From: Pyxidicoccus trucidator
GTDB lineage: Bacteria; Myxococcota; Myxococcia; Myxococcales; Myxococcaceae
Direction: 5' to 3'
DNA length: 64,000 nucleotides
Assembly (NCBI RefSeq): GCF_010894435.1
Contig: NZ_JAAIXZ010000017.1
Location: 124,001-188,000 of the forward strand
Positions within the stretch are counted from its first letter, which is position 1; each line of letters begins with the position of its first letter. A program made the position numbers and the translations under genes. Of the stretch, positions 18,243-25,994 are shown piece after piece. The notes below the pieces were generated by a model. The model did not search any database and was not told the origin of the DNA. It worked only from the letters and a program-made list of their open reading frames with translations.

Positions 18243-19578
18243 GAGGGTAGTGGCCGCTCTCCCGCACTGTCAATCTGACGAGAGCACGCCCGAGGCCATC
18301 GCGGCGCGCCTGCGGGGAATCGGACGGCCCGTGCTCGCGCGGCTCATCGAGCGCGAGGGCGCGCTGCCGCTGTCGGAGTATGCGGCGCGCCTGCACGAGC
18401 ACTCACCGGACGAGCCCCTGGAGCCCGCCATGGCGGCGGCGCTCCGGCGCGAGCTGACGCGGCTGGGCCTGCCGCCCGAGGAAGGCGCGGCCGCGCTGGA
18501 GTTGCTGGAGCGGCGCCGGGTGCTGCAGACCACCACGCACCTCACCCTGACGGAGGGCCCCGTCTTCTTCGCCGCCCACTACGTGGGCAGCCTGGGCCTG
18601 GCGCCCGACGCGCCCTACTTCGTGGGGGCCTTCTCCGGCATCGACTTCCACAACAGCTCGTGGCCCGGCTGCCTCAACTACTCGGCGATGCGGGCGGAGG
18701 ACCTGTTCGAGCCGCGGTCGCCGCTGCGCGCCATGTGGCTGAAGTCCGAGGCGAACCGCGCGCTCGATACCAGCGAGCGGCGGCTGTCCCTCATTCCCGG
18801 CGCGCAGCGCGACGCGCTCGTCTACGGCTCCCGCGTCAGCGAGGAGACGGTGCGGCGGGTGGAGGCGCTGCGCGAGCCGCTGCGGCGGCTGCTGCGCGAG
18901 CCTCGCGCGGGAGAGCCCTACACCGCCTGGGCCGCGCGGGCCCACGGCGCGCTCCACGGCCAGGTGCTCGGCCGGCGCTTCCTCACGCTCGACGTCAATG
19001 AGGTGCTGAGGGACTACCTGCTCGCCGTCCTGGACGACGGGAGCCACCCGCTGCACCGCGTGCTGTTCAGCGCGGAGTCCCGCCAGCGGCTGCTGTCCCG
19101 GCTGCCTCCCATGGCCCTGTTCCTCGTGCCGGACCTGGACGGCCGGCGCGAGGAGCTGGACGCGCTGCGCCTGGACGGAGACGTCCTGCGCGGCCGCCGC
19201 CGGGAGCTGCCGCTGCGGCCCGGGCCCGTGCTGGAGGCGCTGCGCGACGGGAGGCTGTGCGCGGGCACGTTCCTGGAGTTCACCTCGCTGGCCTTCCTCA
19301 ACGGCTTCCGCTGCTTCGGAGGCGTGGACCAGATGGAGTACCTGAGCCTCTACCGCCAGGCGTGGCTGGAGGACCCGGCGCTGCCTCGCCCCCGCCCGGT
19401 GCTGCTCGACCGGCTCACCAGCGGGCGCTTCCCGGGGAACCACGGCGCCGCGCTGGTTCCGCTGGACGTCCTCCACGGCGCGCCCTTCGAGCCCCACCCG
19501 GAGGCCCCGCTCGTGGACTTCCTCCGCCATCAGTTCGTCCGGCTGCTGAAGCGGCCCTTCAAATGGAACACACCTTGA
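18241..19578 (+). CDS. Hypothetical 435-aa protein, first gene of the rightward biosynthetic operon
   Basis: Starts at the ATG at 18241 with GGAG eight bases upstream. No family recognised. Visible features: a helical N-terminal ~100 residues rich in Glu/Arg/Leu, a motif-like block near residues 105-145 with conserved-looking VFFAAHYVGSLGL, FSGIDFHNSSWPGCLNYS, then a helical middle, a strand block ALFLVPDLDGRREEL, and a C-terminal region with LCAGTFLEFTSLAFLNGFRCFGGVDQMEYL. His, Asp, Cys and Asn are unusually clustered in the 105-145 block and could form an active site. No signal peptide or membrane segment. The last 16 bases overlap the PKS start, so it is translationally coupled to it and very probably a pathway enzyme. 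Confidence 0.75.
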   Translation: MRVVAALPHCQSDESTPEAIAARLRGIGRPVLARLIEREGALPLSEYAARLHEHSPDEPLEPAMAAALRRELTRLGLPPEEGAAALELLERRRVLQTTTHLTLTEGPVFFAAHYVGSLGLAPDAPYFVGAFSGIDFHNSSWPGCLNYSAMRAEDLFEPRSPLRAMWLKSEANRALDTSERRLSLIPGAQRDALVYGSRVSEETVRRVEALREPLRRLLREPRAGEPYTAWAARAHGALHGQVLGRRFLTLDVNEVLRDYLLAVLDDGSHPLHRVLFSAESRQRLLSRLPPMALFLVPDLDGRREELDALRLDGDVLRGRRRELPLRPGPVLEALRDGRLCAGTFLEFTSLAFLNGFRCFGGVDQMEYLSLYRQAWLEDPALPRPRPVLLDRLTSGRFPGNHGAALVPLDVLHGAPFEPHPEAPLVDFLRHQFVRLLKRPFKWNTP

Positions 19579-22500
19579 GCCCCCCCAGTGACCACCTGGC
19601 CATCATCGGCTTCGCGGGCCGCTTCCCCCAGGCGCCGTCCGTGGACGCGCTGTGGGAGATGCTCCGGGCCGGCGGCGACGGCATCACCGTCTTCACCGAC
19701 GAGGAACTGGAGCACGTGGGCGTCCCCCCCGAGCTCATCCGAGACCCCAACTACGTCAAGGCGCGCGCGTGCCTGGACGGCATCGAGTACTTCGACGCCG
19801 ACTTCTTCGGGCTCGTTCCCGCCGAGGCGGCGCGGCTGGACCCGCAGCAGCGGCTCTTCCTGGAGTGCGCCTGGGAGGCGCTCGAGCACGCGGGCCATGG
19901 CGCGCGCTCGCGGCGGCCGCGCGTGGGCGTGTACGCCAGCGCGAGCGCGTCGAAGTACCTCCTGCACCTGGTGGAGCGGCTGGGACCGGCGGCGCGTGAG
20001 CCCTTCGCGCTGGACGGCACGCTCGTCGACTTCCTCGCGCTGCGCGCGGCCTACAAGCTGGACCTGCGCGGCCCCGCGGCCACCGTGCTGACGGCGTGCT
20101 CCAGCTCGCTGGTGGCGCTGCACCTGGCCTGCCAGGGGCTGGTGCTGGGCGAGGCGGACATGGCGCTGGTGGGCGCCGCGTCGGTGGCGGTGCCGGGCCG
20201 CGAGGGTCGGCTCTGGCAGGAGGGCTCCATCTCCTCCCGGGACGGCCGCTGCCGCCCCTTCGACGCGAATGCGACGGGCACCGTGGGGGGGGACGCGGCG
20301 GTGGTCATCGTCCTCAAGCGGCTCGAGGACGCGGTGGCCGACCGCGACTTCATCCACGCCGTCGTGCGCGGCACCAGCATCAACAACGACGGCGCGACGA
20401 AGGCGGGCTTCACCGCCCCCAGCATGAGCGCCCAGGCCCGCGTGGTGCGTGACGCCCTCGACGTGGCCGGCGTGGAGCCGGGGGACATCGGCTACATCGA
20501 GGCGCATGGCTCCGGCACCACGCTGGGAGACCCCATCGAGGTGGCGGCGCTGGCCCAGGCCTTCGAGGGCCTGCCGGCGGGAAGCCTTCCGCTGGGCTCC
20601 ATCAAGGCCAACATCGGCCACACCGACGCGGCGGCCGGCCTGTCCGGGCTGGTGAAGGCGGCGCTGTGCCTGCGCGAGCGCACCTGGGTGACCACCCCTG
20701 GCTTCGAGCGGCCGAACCCGCTCATCGACTTCCCTTCCACGCCCTTCCGCGTGCAGACGGCCACCGAGCCCTGGCCCGAGGGCGCCGGCCCCCGGCGGGC
20801 GGGGGTGAGCTCGTTCGGCATGGGCGGCACCAACGCGCACGTGGTGCTGGAAGAGCCCCCCCCGCGCGCCGCGCCGGCGAAGGACACGCGGCCCTGGCAC
20901 CTGCTGGTGCTGTCGGCCCGGACGCGCCCGGCCCTGGAGCGGATGACCACGGGCCTGGCCGAGCACCTCCAGGCGCACCCCGACCTGCCGCTGGCCGACG
21001 TGGCGCATACGCTGCGGCTGGGACGCGAGGCGTTCACCCACCGCCGCTTCGTGGTGGCGCGCACGGCGCAGGACGCGGCGCGGGCGCTGGCCACGCGTGA
21101 TTCGGCGCGGGTCTTCACGGGCACCGCCACCCCGGGACGTCCGGTGGCCTTCCTGTATCCGGGACTGGGAGACACGCGCTTCCAGGGCGCGGCGGACCTC
21201 TACGCGCACGCGCCCGTCTTCCGCGCCGCGCTGGACACCTGCGCGGAGAAGCTGCTGCCGCTCATCGGCGCCGACGTGCGCACGCTCCTGACGGCCCCTT
21301 CCTCCGGGGACCGCATCAGCCGCTGGGGCGCGCGCGTCCAGGCCGAGGGGCCGCCCACGCGCCTGGCCCAGCCCGCCGTCTTCGCCGTGAGCTGGGCGCT
21401 GCACGCGCTCTGGACGTCGCTCGGCGTGGTGCCCGACACGCTGGCGGGCTACAGCCTGGGCGAGTACGTCGCGGCGACCGCCGCGGGGCACTTCACACTG
21501 GACGACGCCCTGCGCGTCGTCGCCGAGCGCGCCCGGCTGGTGGAGGAGCTCCCGTCCGGTGCGATGACGGCGGTGGGCCTGGGCGCGGACGAGGTGCTGG
21601 CGCTCGGAATGCCCGGCATCTCCATCGCCGCCATCACCGGCCGGGCGATGTGCGTCGCCGCCGGGACTCCCGCGGACGTGGAGACGCTGGAGAAGCGCCT
21701 GGACGCGGAGGGCTTCGCCTGCCGGAGGCTGGACTCGCGCCACGCCTTCCACACGCCGGCCATGCGCCCGGCCGCCGAGCGCTTCGCCCCCTTCGTGGAG
21801 CAGGTCCGCCGGGGCGCGCCCCGACTGCCCTTCTTCTCCAACGTCACCGGCGCGCTGCACGACGCCACCCTGGCGGCCAGCGCGGGGTACTGGGTGGACC
21901 ACCTGACGCGGCCGGTGCGCTTCGCGCCCGTGCTGGAGGCGCTCGCGGCGGACCCGGCGCGCGTCCTCGTCCAGGTGGGCCCGGGCGCGCAGCTCGTCCG
22001 GCTCGCGCAGGGCGCGGGCGCCGGGGCGCGGGAGCGAGTCACGGCCACGTCGCTGCCGGAGGAGGGCTCCGACGGGCTCGCGCACTGGCTGGGCGCCGTG
22101 GGCCGGCTGTGGCTCTCGGGTGTGGACATGGAATGGAGCCGGCTGGAGGACACCGCGCTCCGCTCCCGCCTCCCGCTGCCCACCTACCCCTTCGAGCGCA
22201 AGCGCCACTGGGTGGATGGCCCCGTGCTCACTCCCGCGCGGCCCGTCGCCCCTCCGTCGCCGGCCGTTTCCGGGGAGCGGGCCCTTCCGCTGGAGTCACC
22301 CCTGCCCGCCCCGTCGTCCTCCCGCGCGCTGGCGCGAGACGAGCGCGAGCGGGCGCTGCTGGACATCTGGCGAGCGTCCTTTGGCTCGGAAGACCTCGGG
22401 GTGCATGACGACTTCTTCCAGATGGGCGGCCACTCCCTGCTGGCGCTCCAACTGCTGCACCGGCTGCGGCGCGCGCACGGGGTCGACCTGTCCGTGCGCG

Positions 22501-23786
22501 AGCTGATGGAGAACCCCACGGTGGCGAAGCTCGCCGCGTACTGGGGGGCGAATGCGTCCGCGCCCGCCCCCACGCCCGTGGCCGCCTCCGGCCCGGGGCT
22601 CCCGGAGCAGCTGCGCCAGGCCCCGCCGGAGGAGCAGCGCCGGCTCGCCGAGTCCTACGTCACGGACGCGGCGGCCCGGGCCCTGGGCCGCGGCGCCGAC
22701 GAGGTGCGTGGCGCCGCGGACCTGAGCGCGCTGGGGCTGGGGAGCAGCCTCGCGGACCTCGTCCGCGTGCTCAAGCGCGACCTGGGCCTCGTGGTCTACC
22801 CGCACGAGCTGATGGCGCGCCCCACGGTGGCCGGCCTGGGGACCCTGCTCCGGGAGGCCCTGGGCCTCATCGCCCCCGAGCCGGCGCCCGCGTCCGCCCC
22901 GGAGGCTCCGCGTCCCCTGGCCCCCCGCCCCGCCGCGCCGCTGTCGCGCCGCAACCCGCCGGCGGCCTTCATCTTCTCCAGCGCGCGCTCCGGCTCCACG
23001 CTGCTGCGGGTGATGCTGGCCGGGCACCCGAAGCTGTTCTGCCCGCCGGAGCTGCACCTGCTGATGTTCGACAGCCTCCGCCAGCGCGACGCGCAGCTGT
23101 CCACGTCCCACTTCGGCAAGGGCCTGCCACGCGCGCTGATGGAGCTGTGCGCCATGGACGCCTCCCGGGCCGACGCCATGGTGGCCGACTGGCTGGAGCG
23201 CGACCTGAGCATCCCGGACGTCTACCGCGAGCTGCAGCGGCTGGCGCGCCCGCGGCTGTTCGTCGACAAGTCGCCCTCCTACGCGGAGGACCCGGCCACC
23301 CTGCGGCGTGTCGACGAGTGGTTCTCCTCCAGCTACGCGGTCGTCCTGGTGCGCCACCCGTACTCCGTCATGGAGTCCTACGTGCGCAACCGCATCGGGA
23401 GCATGGGCCGCGCCTCCGGCGAGGGCCCGTGGGACCAGGCCGAGCGGCACTGGCTCGACGTCAACAGCCACCTGATGGACTTCCTCGACGAGGCGCCGCG
23501 CCCCTCGCACCTGCTGCGCTACGAGGACCTGATGGCCACGCCCGAGCCGGTGCTGCGCGGGCTCTGTGCCTCGCTGGGTGTGGGCTATCATCCCGCCGTG
23601 CTGACTCCGTATGAAGGGCGGAGGATGATTGACGGCGTGGGGGACCCGAACCTCCACGAGCATGACCGCGTGGAGCGGGAGCTGGGGGACCGGTGGCGTC
23701 AGGTGCGGCCCCCACGGCCGCTGCGCGATGCGACACGCCGCCTCGCCGAGCGTCTTGGCTACGAAATCCCAGGTGAATCGACATGA
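19563..23786 (+). CDS. Type I PKS: KS-AT-ACP-ACP-sulfotransferase
   Basis: A 1407-residue protein. The ATG at 19563 overlaps the upstream gene; an in-frame TTG at 19575 is an alternative. KS (10-430) has VLTACSSSLVA with Cys ~179, EAHGSGTTLGDP and NIGHTDAAAG. The AT is intact: GYSLGE with Ser ~631 and HAFH ~727, the pattern usual for malonyl-type units. ACP1 has MGGHSL (Ser ~958). A second carrier-like domain has ALGLGSSLADLV near 1060, where the usual Asp before Ser is Gly. Residues ~1130-1400 are a PAPS-dependent sulfotransferase: FIFSSARSGSTLL (5'-phosphosulfate loop) and VVLVRHPYSVMESY (3'-phosphate site). No KR, DH, ER or TE. Fused sulfotransferases are known from CurM of curacin, where ST is followed by TE and removes a beta-hydroxyl; here neither the TE nor a ketoreductase is present. 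Confidence 0.93.
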   Translation: MEHTLSPPSDHLAIIGFAGRFPQAPSVDALWEMLRAGGDGITVFTDEELEHVGVPPELIRDPNYVKARACLDGIEYFDADFFGLVPAEAARLDPQQRLFLECAWEALEHAGHGARSRRPRVGVYASASASKYLLHLVERLGPAAREPFALDGTLVDFLALRAAYKLDLRGPAATVLTACSSSLVALHLACQGLVLGEADMALVGAASVAVPGREGRLWQEGSISSRDGRCRPFDANATGTVGGDAAVVIVLKRLEDAVADRDFIHAVVRGTSINNDGATKAGFTAPSMSAQARVVRDALDVAGVEPGDIGYIEAHGSGTTLGDPIEVAALAQAFEGLPAGSLPLGSIKANIGHTDAAAGLSGLVKAALCLRERTWVTTPGFERPNPLIDFPSTPFRVQTATEPWPEGAGPRRAGVSSFGMGGTNAHVVLEEPPPRAAPAKDTRPWHLLVLSARTRPALERMTTGLAEHLQAHPDLPLADVAHTLRLGREAFTHRRFVVARTAQDAARALATRDSARVFTGTATPGRPVAFLYPGLGDTRFQGAADLYAHAPVFRAALDTCAEKLLPLIGADVRTLLTAPSSGDRISRWGARVQAEGPPTRLAQPAVFAVSWALHALWTSLGVVPDTLAGYSLGEYVAATAAGHFTLDDALRVVAERARLVEELPSGAMTAVGLGADEVLALGMPGISIAAITGRAMCVAAGTPADVETLEKRLDAEGFACRRLDSRHAFHTPAMRPAAERFAPFVEQVRRGAPRLPFFSNVTGALHDATLAASAGYWVDHLTRPVRFAPVLEALAADPARVLVQVGPGAQLVRLAQGAGAGARERVTATSLPEEGSDGLAHWLGAVGRLWLSGVDMEWSRLEDTALRSRLPLPTYPFERKRHWVDGPVLTPARPVAPPSPAVSGERALPLESPLPAPSSSRALARDERERALLDIWRASFGSEDLGVHDDFFQMGGHSLLALQLLHRLRRAHGVDLSVRELMENPTVAKLAAYWGANASAPAPTPVAASGPGLPEQLRQAPPEEQRRLAESYVTDAAARALGRGADEVRGAADLSALGLGSSLADLVRVLKRDLGLVVYPHELMARPTVAGLGTLLREALGLIAPEPAPASAPEAPRPLAPRPAAPLSRRNPPAAFIFSSARSGSTLLRVMLAGHPKLFCPPELHLLMFDSLRQRDAQLSTSHFGKGLPRALMELCAMDASRADAMVADWLERDLSIPDVYRELQRLARPRLFVDKSPSYAEDPATLRRVDEWFSSSYAVVLVRHPYSVMESYVRNRIGSMGRASGEGPWDQAERHWLDVNSHLMDFLDEAPRPSHLLRYEDLMATPEPVLRGLCASLGVGYHPAVLTPYEGRRMIDGVGDPNLHEHDRVERELGDRWRQVRPPRPLRDATRRLAERLGYEIPGEST

Positions 23787-24637
23787 GCAACTACGTCCTC
23801 GGAGTCGTTGGCGCGGGAGTGATGGGCACCGGCATCGCGCAGAGCGCGGCGCGCGCCGGGCTGCCCGTGGTGCTGGTGGACACAGGGCCGCAGGTGCTGG
23901 AGCGCTCGCGGCGGCGCATGTTGGATGACCTGCGCCTGGAGCGCATGCTCCACGGGGGCACCGGCGCGCCTCCGGCCGAGACGCTGGCGCGCATCACCTT
24001 CACCCCGAAGCTGGACGACATCCAGCGCGCCACCTTCGTGGTGGAGAGCATCATCGAGCGCGTCGCGGACAAGGAGCGGCTGTTCCGCGAGCTGGACGCG
24101 TGCTGCCCGCCGGAGGTGTGCTTCGCGTCCAACACGTCCGCCATCCCCATCTCCCGTCTGGCGGCGGCCACGCGGCGCGAGCCCCGCGTGCTGGGCATGC
24201 ACTTCATGAACCCGGTGCCGCTCAAGCCCACCGTGGAGATGGTGCGCGCGGCGCGCACGCACGAGGACACGCTGGCCGCCGCGCGCGACCTGCTGCGCCG
24301 GCTGGGCATGGACTCCGTCGAGGTGGGCGACGGGCCGGGCTTCGTCAACAACCGCGTGCTGATGCTCTCCATCAACGAGGCCGTCGCGCTGGTGGCCGAG
24401 GGCGTCGCGCCCCCCGCGAACGTGGACCGCGTCTTCACCGCCTGCCTCGGCCACAAGATGGGGCCACTGGCCACGGCGGACCTCATCGGCCTGGACAACG
24501 TCCTCGACACGCTGCTCGTGCTGGAGGAGTTCGCTGGCCCCAAGTACCACCCCCACCCCCACCTCGCCGACATGGTCGGCCGCGGCCTCCACGGCCGGAA
24601 GAGCGGCGAAGGCTTCTTCACCTACCCGAACTCATGA
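23783..24637 (+). CDS. 3-hydroxyacyl-CoA dehydrogenase-like enzyme of hydroxymalonyl-ACP synthesis (FkbK/ZmaG type)
   Basis: A 284-residue NAD-dependent dehydrogenase, ATGA-overlapping the PKS stop. The N-terminus is a Rossmann fold (GVVGAGVMGTGIAQSAARAG, Asp ~33 for the ribose). SNTSAIPIS near residue 115 and GMHFMNPVPLKPTVEMV near 140 carry the catalytic Ser/His/Asn region, and GDGPGFVNNRVLM near 185 opens the C-terminal helical domain (VFTACLGHKMGPLATADLIGLD). In methoxymalonyl and hydroxymalonyl pathways the homologue oxidises the glyceryl-ACP hydroxyl to the aldehyde. The three following genes complete the set, which makes this function more likely than fatty-acid oxidation. Confidence 0.88.
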   Translation: MSNYVLGVVGAGVMGTGIAQSAARAGLPVVLVDTGPQVLERSRRRMLDDLRLERMLHGGTGAPPAETLARITFTPKLDDIQRATFVVESIIERVADKERLFRELDACCPPEVCFASNTSAIPISRLAAATRREPRVLGMHFMNPVPLKPTVEMVRAARTHEDTLAAARDLLRRLGMDSVEVGDGPGFVNNRVLMLSINEAVALVAEGVAPPANVDRVFTACLGHKMGPLATADLIGLDNVLDTLLVLEEFAGPKYHPHPHLADMVGRGLHGRKSGEGFFTYPNS

Positions 24638-24882
24638 CCTCGAACGACATCCGGACCCGCGTGCGCACCAAGGTGACCACCCTGTGCGGCGCCAGGGACC
24701 TGCGCGACGACGACGACATCTTCCAGCTTGGCCTGCTCAGCTCGCTGTATGCGCTGCGCCTGGTCCAGTCCATCGAACGCGAGTTCGACCTCGAGGTGTC
24801 GGACGAGGACCTGCGCGTGGTCAACTTCCGCTCGGTGGATGCCATCACCAGCCTCGTCACCCGGGTGGTGGAGGCGAAATGA
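24634..24882 (+). CDS. Discrete acyl carrier protein for the hydroxymalonyl unit (FkbJ/ZmaD type)
   Basis: An 82-residue protein overlapping both neighbours by four bases (ATGA at each end). The core FQLGLLSSLYALRLV holds the phosphopantetheine Ser near residue 36; the Asp usual in PKS ACPs is replaced by Ser, as in the FkbJ group of carriers. EREFDLEVSDEDLRVVNFRSVDAI (residues ~46-70) gives helix III and the NFRS turn characteristic of this group. It should carry the three-carbon glyceryl unit that is oxidised to hydroxymalonyl-ACP. Part of the carrier, dehydrogenase, FkbH block. Confidence 0.88.
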   Translation: MTSNDIRTRVRTKVTTLCGARDLRDDDDIFQLGLLSSLYALRLVQSIEREFDLEVSDEDLRVVNFRSVDAITSLVTRVVEAK

Positions 24883-25994
24883 GGGAGGCCCGTGCCTTCA
24901 CCGAGGCGGAGCTGCTCCCGCACGCCGACCGCTTCGACGCCGAGGGGGCCCTGCCCCGCGCGTTCATCGCGCAGCTTTCGGACCGGGGCTGGCTGGGCGC
25001 GGCCCTGTCCACCCGGTGGGGCGGTGGCGGCCTGGACGCCCCCACCTGGGGCCGGCTCCACGGCGACGTGGGCCGGGCGTGCGGCTCCACGCGCAGCCTC
25101 CTCACGGTGCAGACGCTGGTGGGGCTGGCGCTGGAGCGCTGGGCGCCGGAGCCGCTGAAGGCGCGCTACCTGCCAGCGCTGGCCCGGGGCGAGCTGCTCG
25201 CGGCCTTCGCGCTGAGCGAGCCCTCCGCGGGCTCTGACGTGCAGGGCCTGGAGGCGCGCGCCCGCCCGCACGGGGACGGCTACGTGCTGGACGGCGTGAA
25301 GCGCTGGATTTCCTTCGGGCAGATTGCCCACCTGTTCCTGGTGTTCGCGCGCCTGGAGGGGGGCATGGCCGCCTTCCTGGTCGAGGGCTCCTCGCCGGGA
25401 CTCACCCGCGAGCCCATCACCGGGCTGCTGGGCGTGCGCGCCACGCAGCTGGCGGAGCTGCGACTGAACGGGTGCTTCGTGCCGGCGAGCCACCGCGTGG
25501 GCGGTGGAGACCTGCCGTTCAGCCCGGTGGCGGCGACGGCGCTGGACGTGGGCCGCTACAGCGTGGCCTGGGGCTGCGTGGGCCAGGCCGAGGCGTGCCT
25601 GGCGGCGAGCATGGCGCATGCGCGCACGCGCCGGCAGTTCGGCAAGCCGCTGCTGGAGCATGAGCTGGTGGCGCGCAAGCTGACGGACATGCTCACGGAC
25701 ACGCGCGCGGCGCGCCTGCTGTGCCAGGAGGCCGGGGCCAAGCGCAAGGCCCGGGCTCCGGACTCGGAGTCGGCCACGATGATGGCCAAGTACTTCGCGT
25801 CCACCGCCGCGTCACGCATCTCAGCGGACGCCGTGCAGCTGCACGGCGCGTCTGGCTGCATTCAGGGCTCGCGGGTGGAACGCCACTTCCGCGATGCCCG
25901 CATCATGGAAATCATCGAGGGCTCCACGCAGATGCAGCAGGTGATGATTGCCCGCCACTGCGCCCTCGACGACCTCGAGGGAGACGAGTCGTGA
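24879..25994 (+). CDS. Acyl-CoA dehydrogenase-like enzyme of hydroxymalonyl-ACP synthesis (FkbI/ZmaE type)
   Basis: A 371-residue FAD-dependent dehydrogenase fold, start ATG at 24879 overlapping the ACP stop. Recognisable blocks: N-terminal helices (DRGWLGAALSTRWGGGGL), AAFALSEPSAGSDVQGLEA (flavin/substrate region, ~115), RWISFGQIAHLFLVF (~145), ARTRRQFGKPLLEHELV (~250) and VQLHGASGCIQGSRVERHFRDARIMEIIEGSTQMQQ (C-terminal flavin contacts, residues ~315-350). In the FK520 and zwittermicin pathways this family member oxidises the aldehyde-level ACP intermediate to the malonyl-level acid. Coupled by GTGA to the FkbH gene. Confidence 0.88.
   Translation: MREARAFTEAELLPHADRFDAEGALPRAFIAQLSDRGWLGAALSTRWGGGGLDAPTWGRLHGDVGRACGSTRSLLTVQTLVGLALERWAPEPLKARYLPALARGELLAAFALSEPSAGSDVQGLEARARPHGDGYVLDGVKRWISFGQIAHLFLVFARLEGGMAAFLVEGSSPGLTREPITGLLGVRATQLAELRLNGCFVPASHRVGGGDLPFSPVAATALDVGRYSVAWGCVGQAEACLAASMAHARTRRQFGKPLLEHELVARKLTDMLTDTRAARLLCQEAGAKRKARAPDSESATMMAKYFASTAASRISADAVQLHGASGCIQGSRVERHFRDARIMEIIEGSTQMQQVMIARHCALDDLEGDES

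Noticed and set aside
19530..22208. 892-codon open frame on the minus strand
   Set aside because: Antisense to the KS-AT part of the sulfotransferase PKS; no recognisable motifs.
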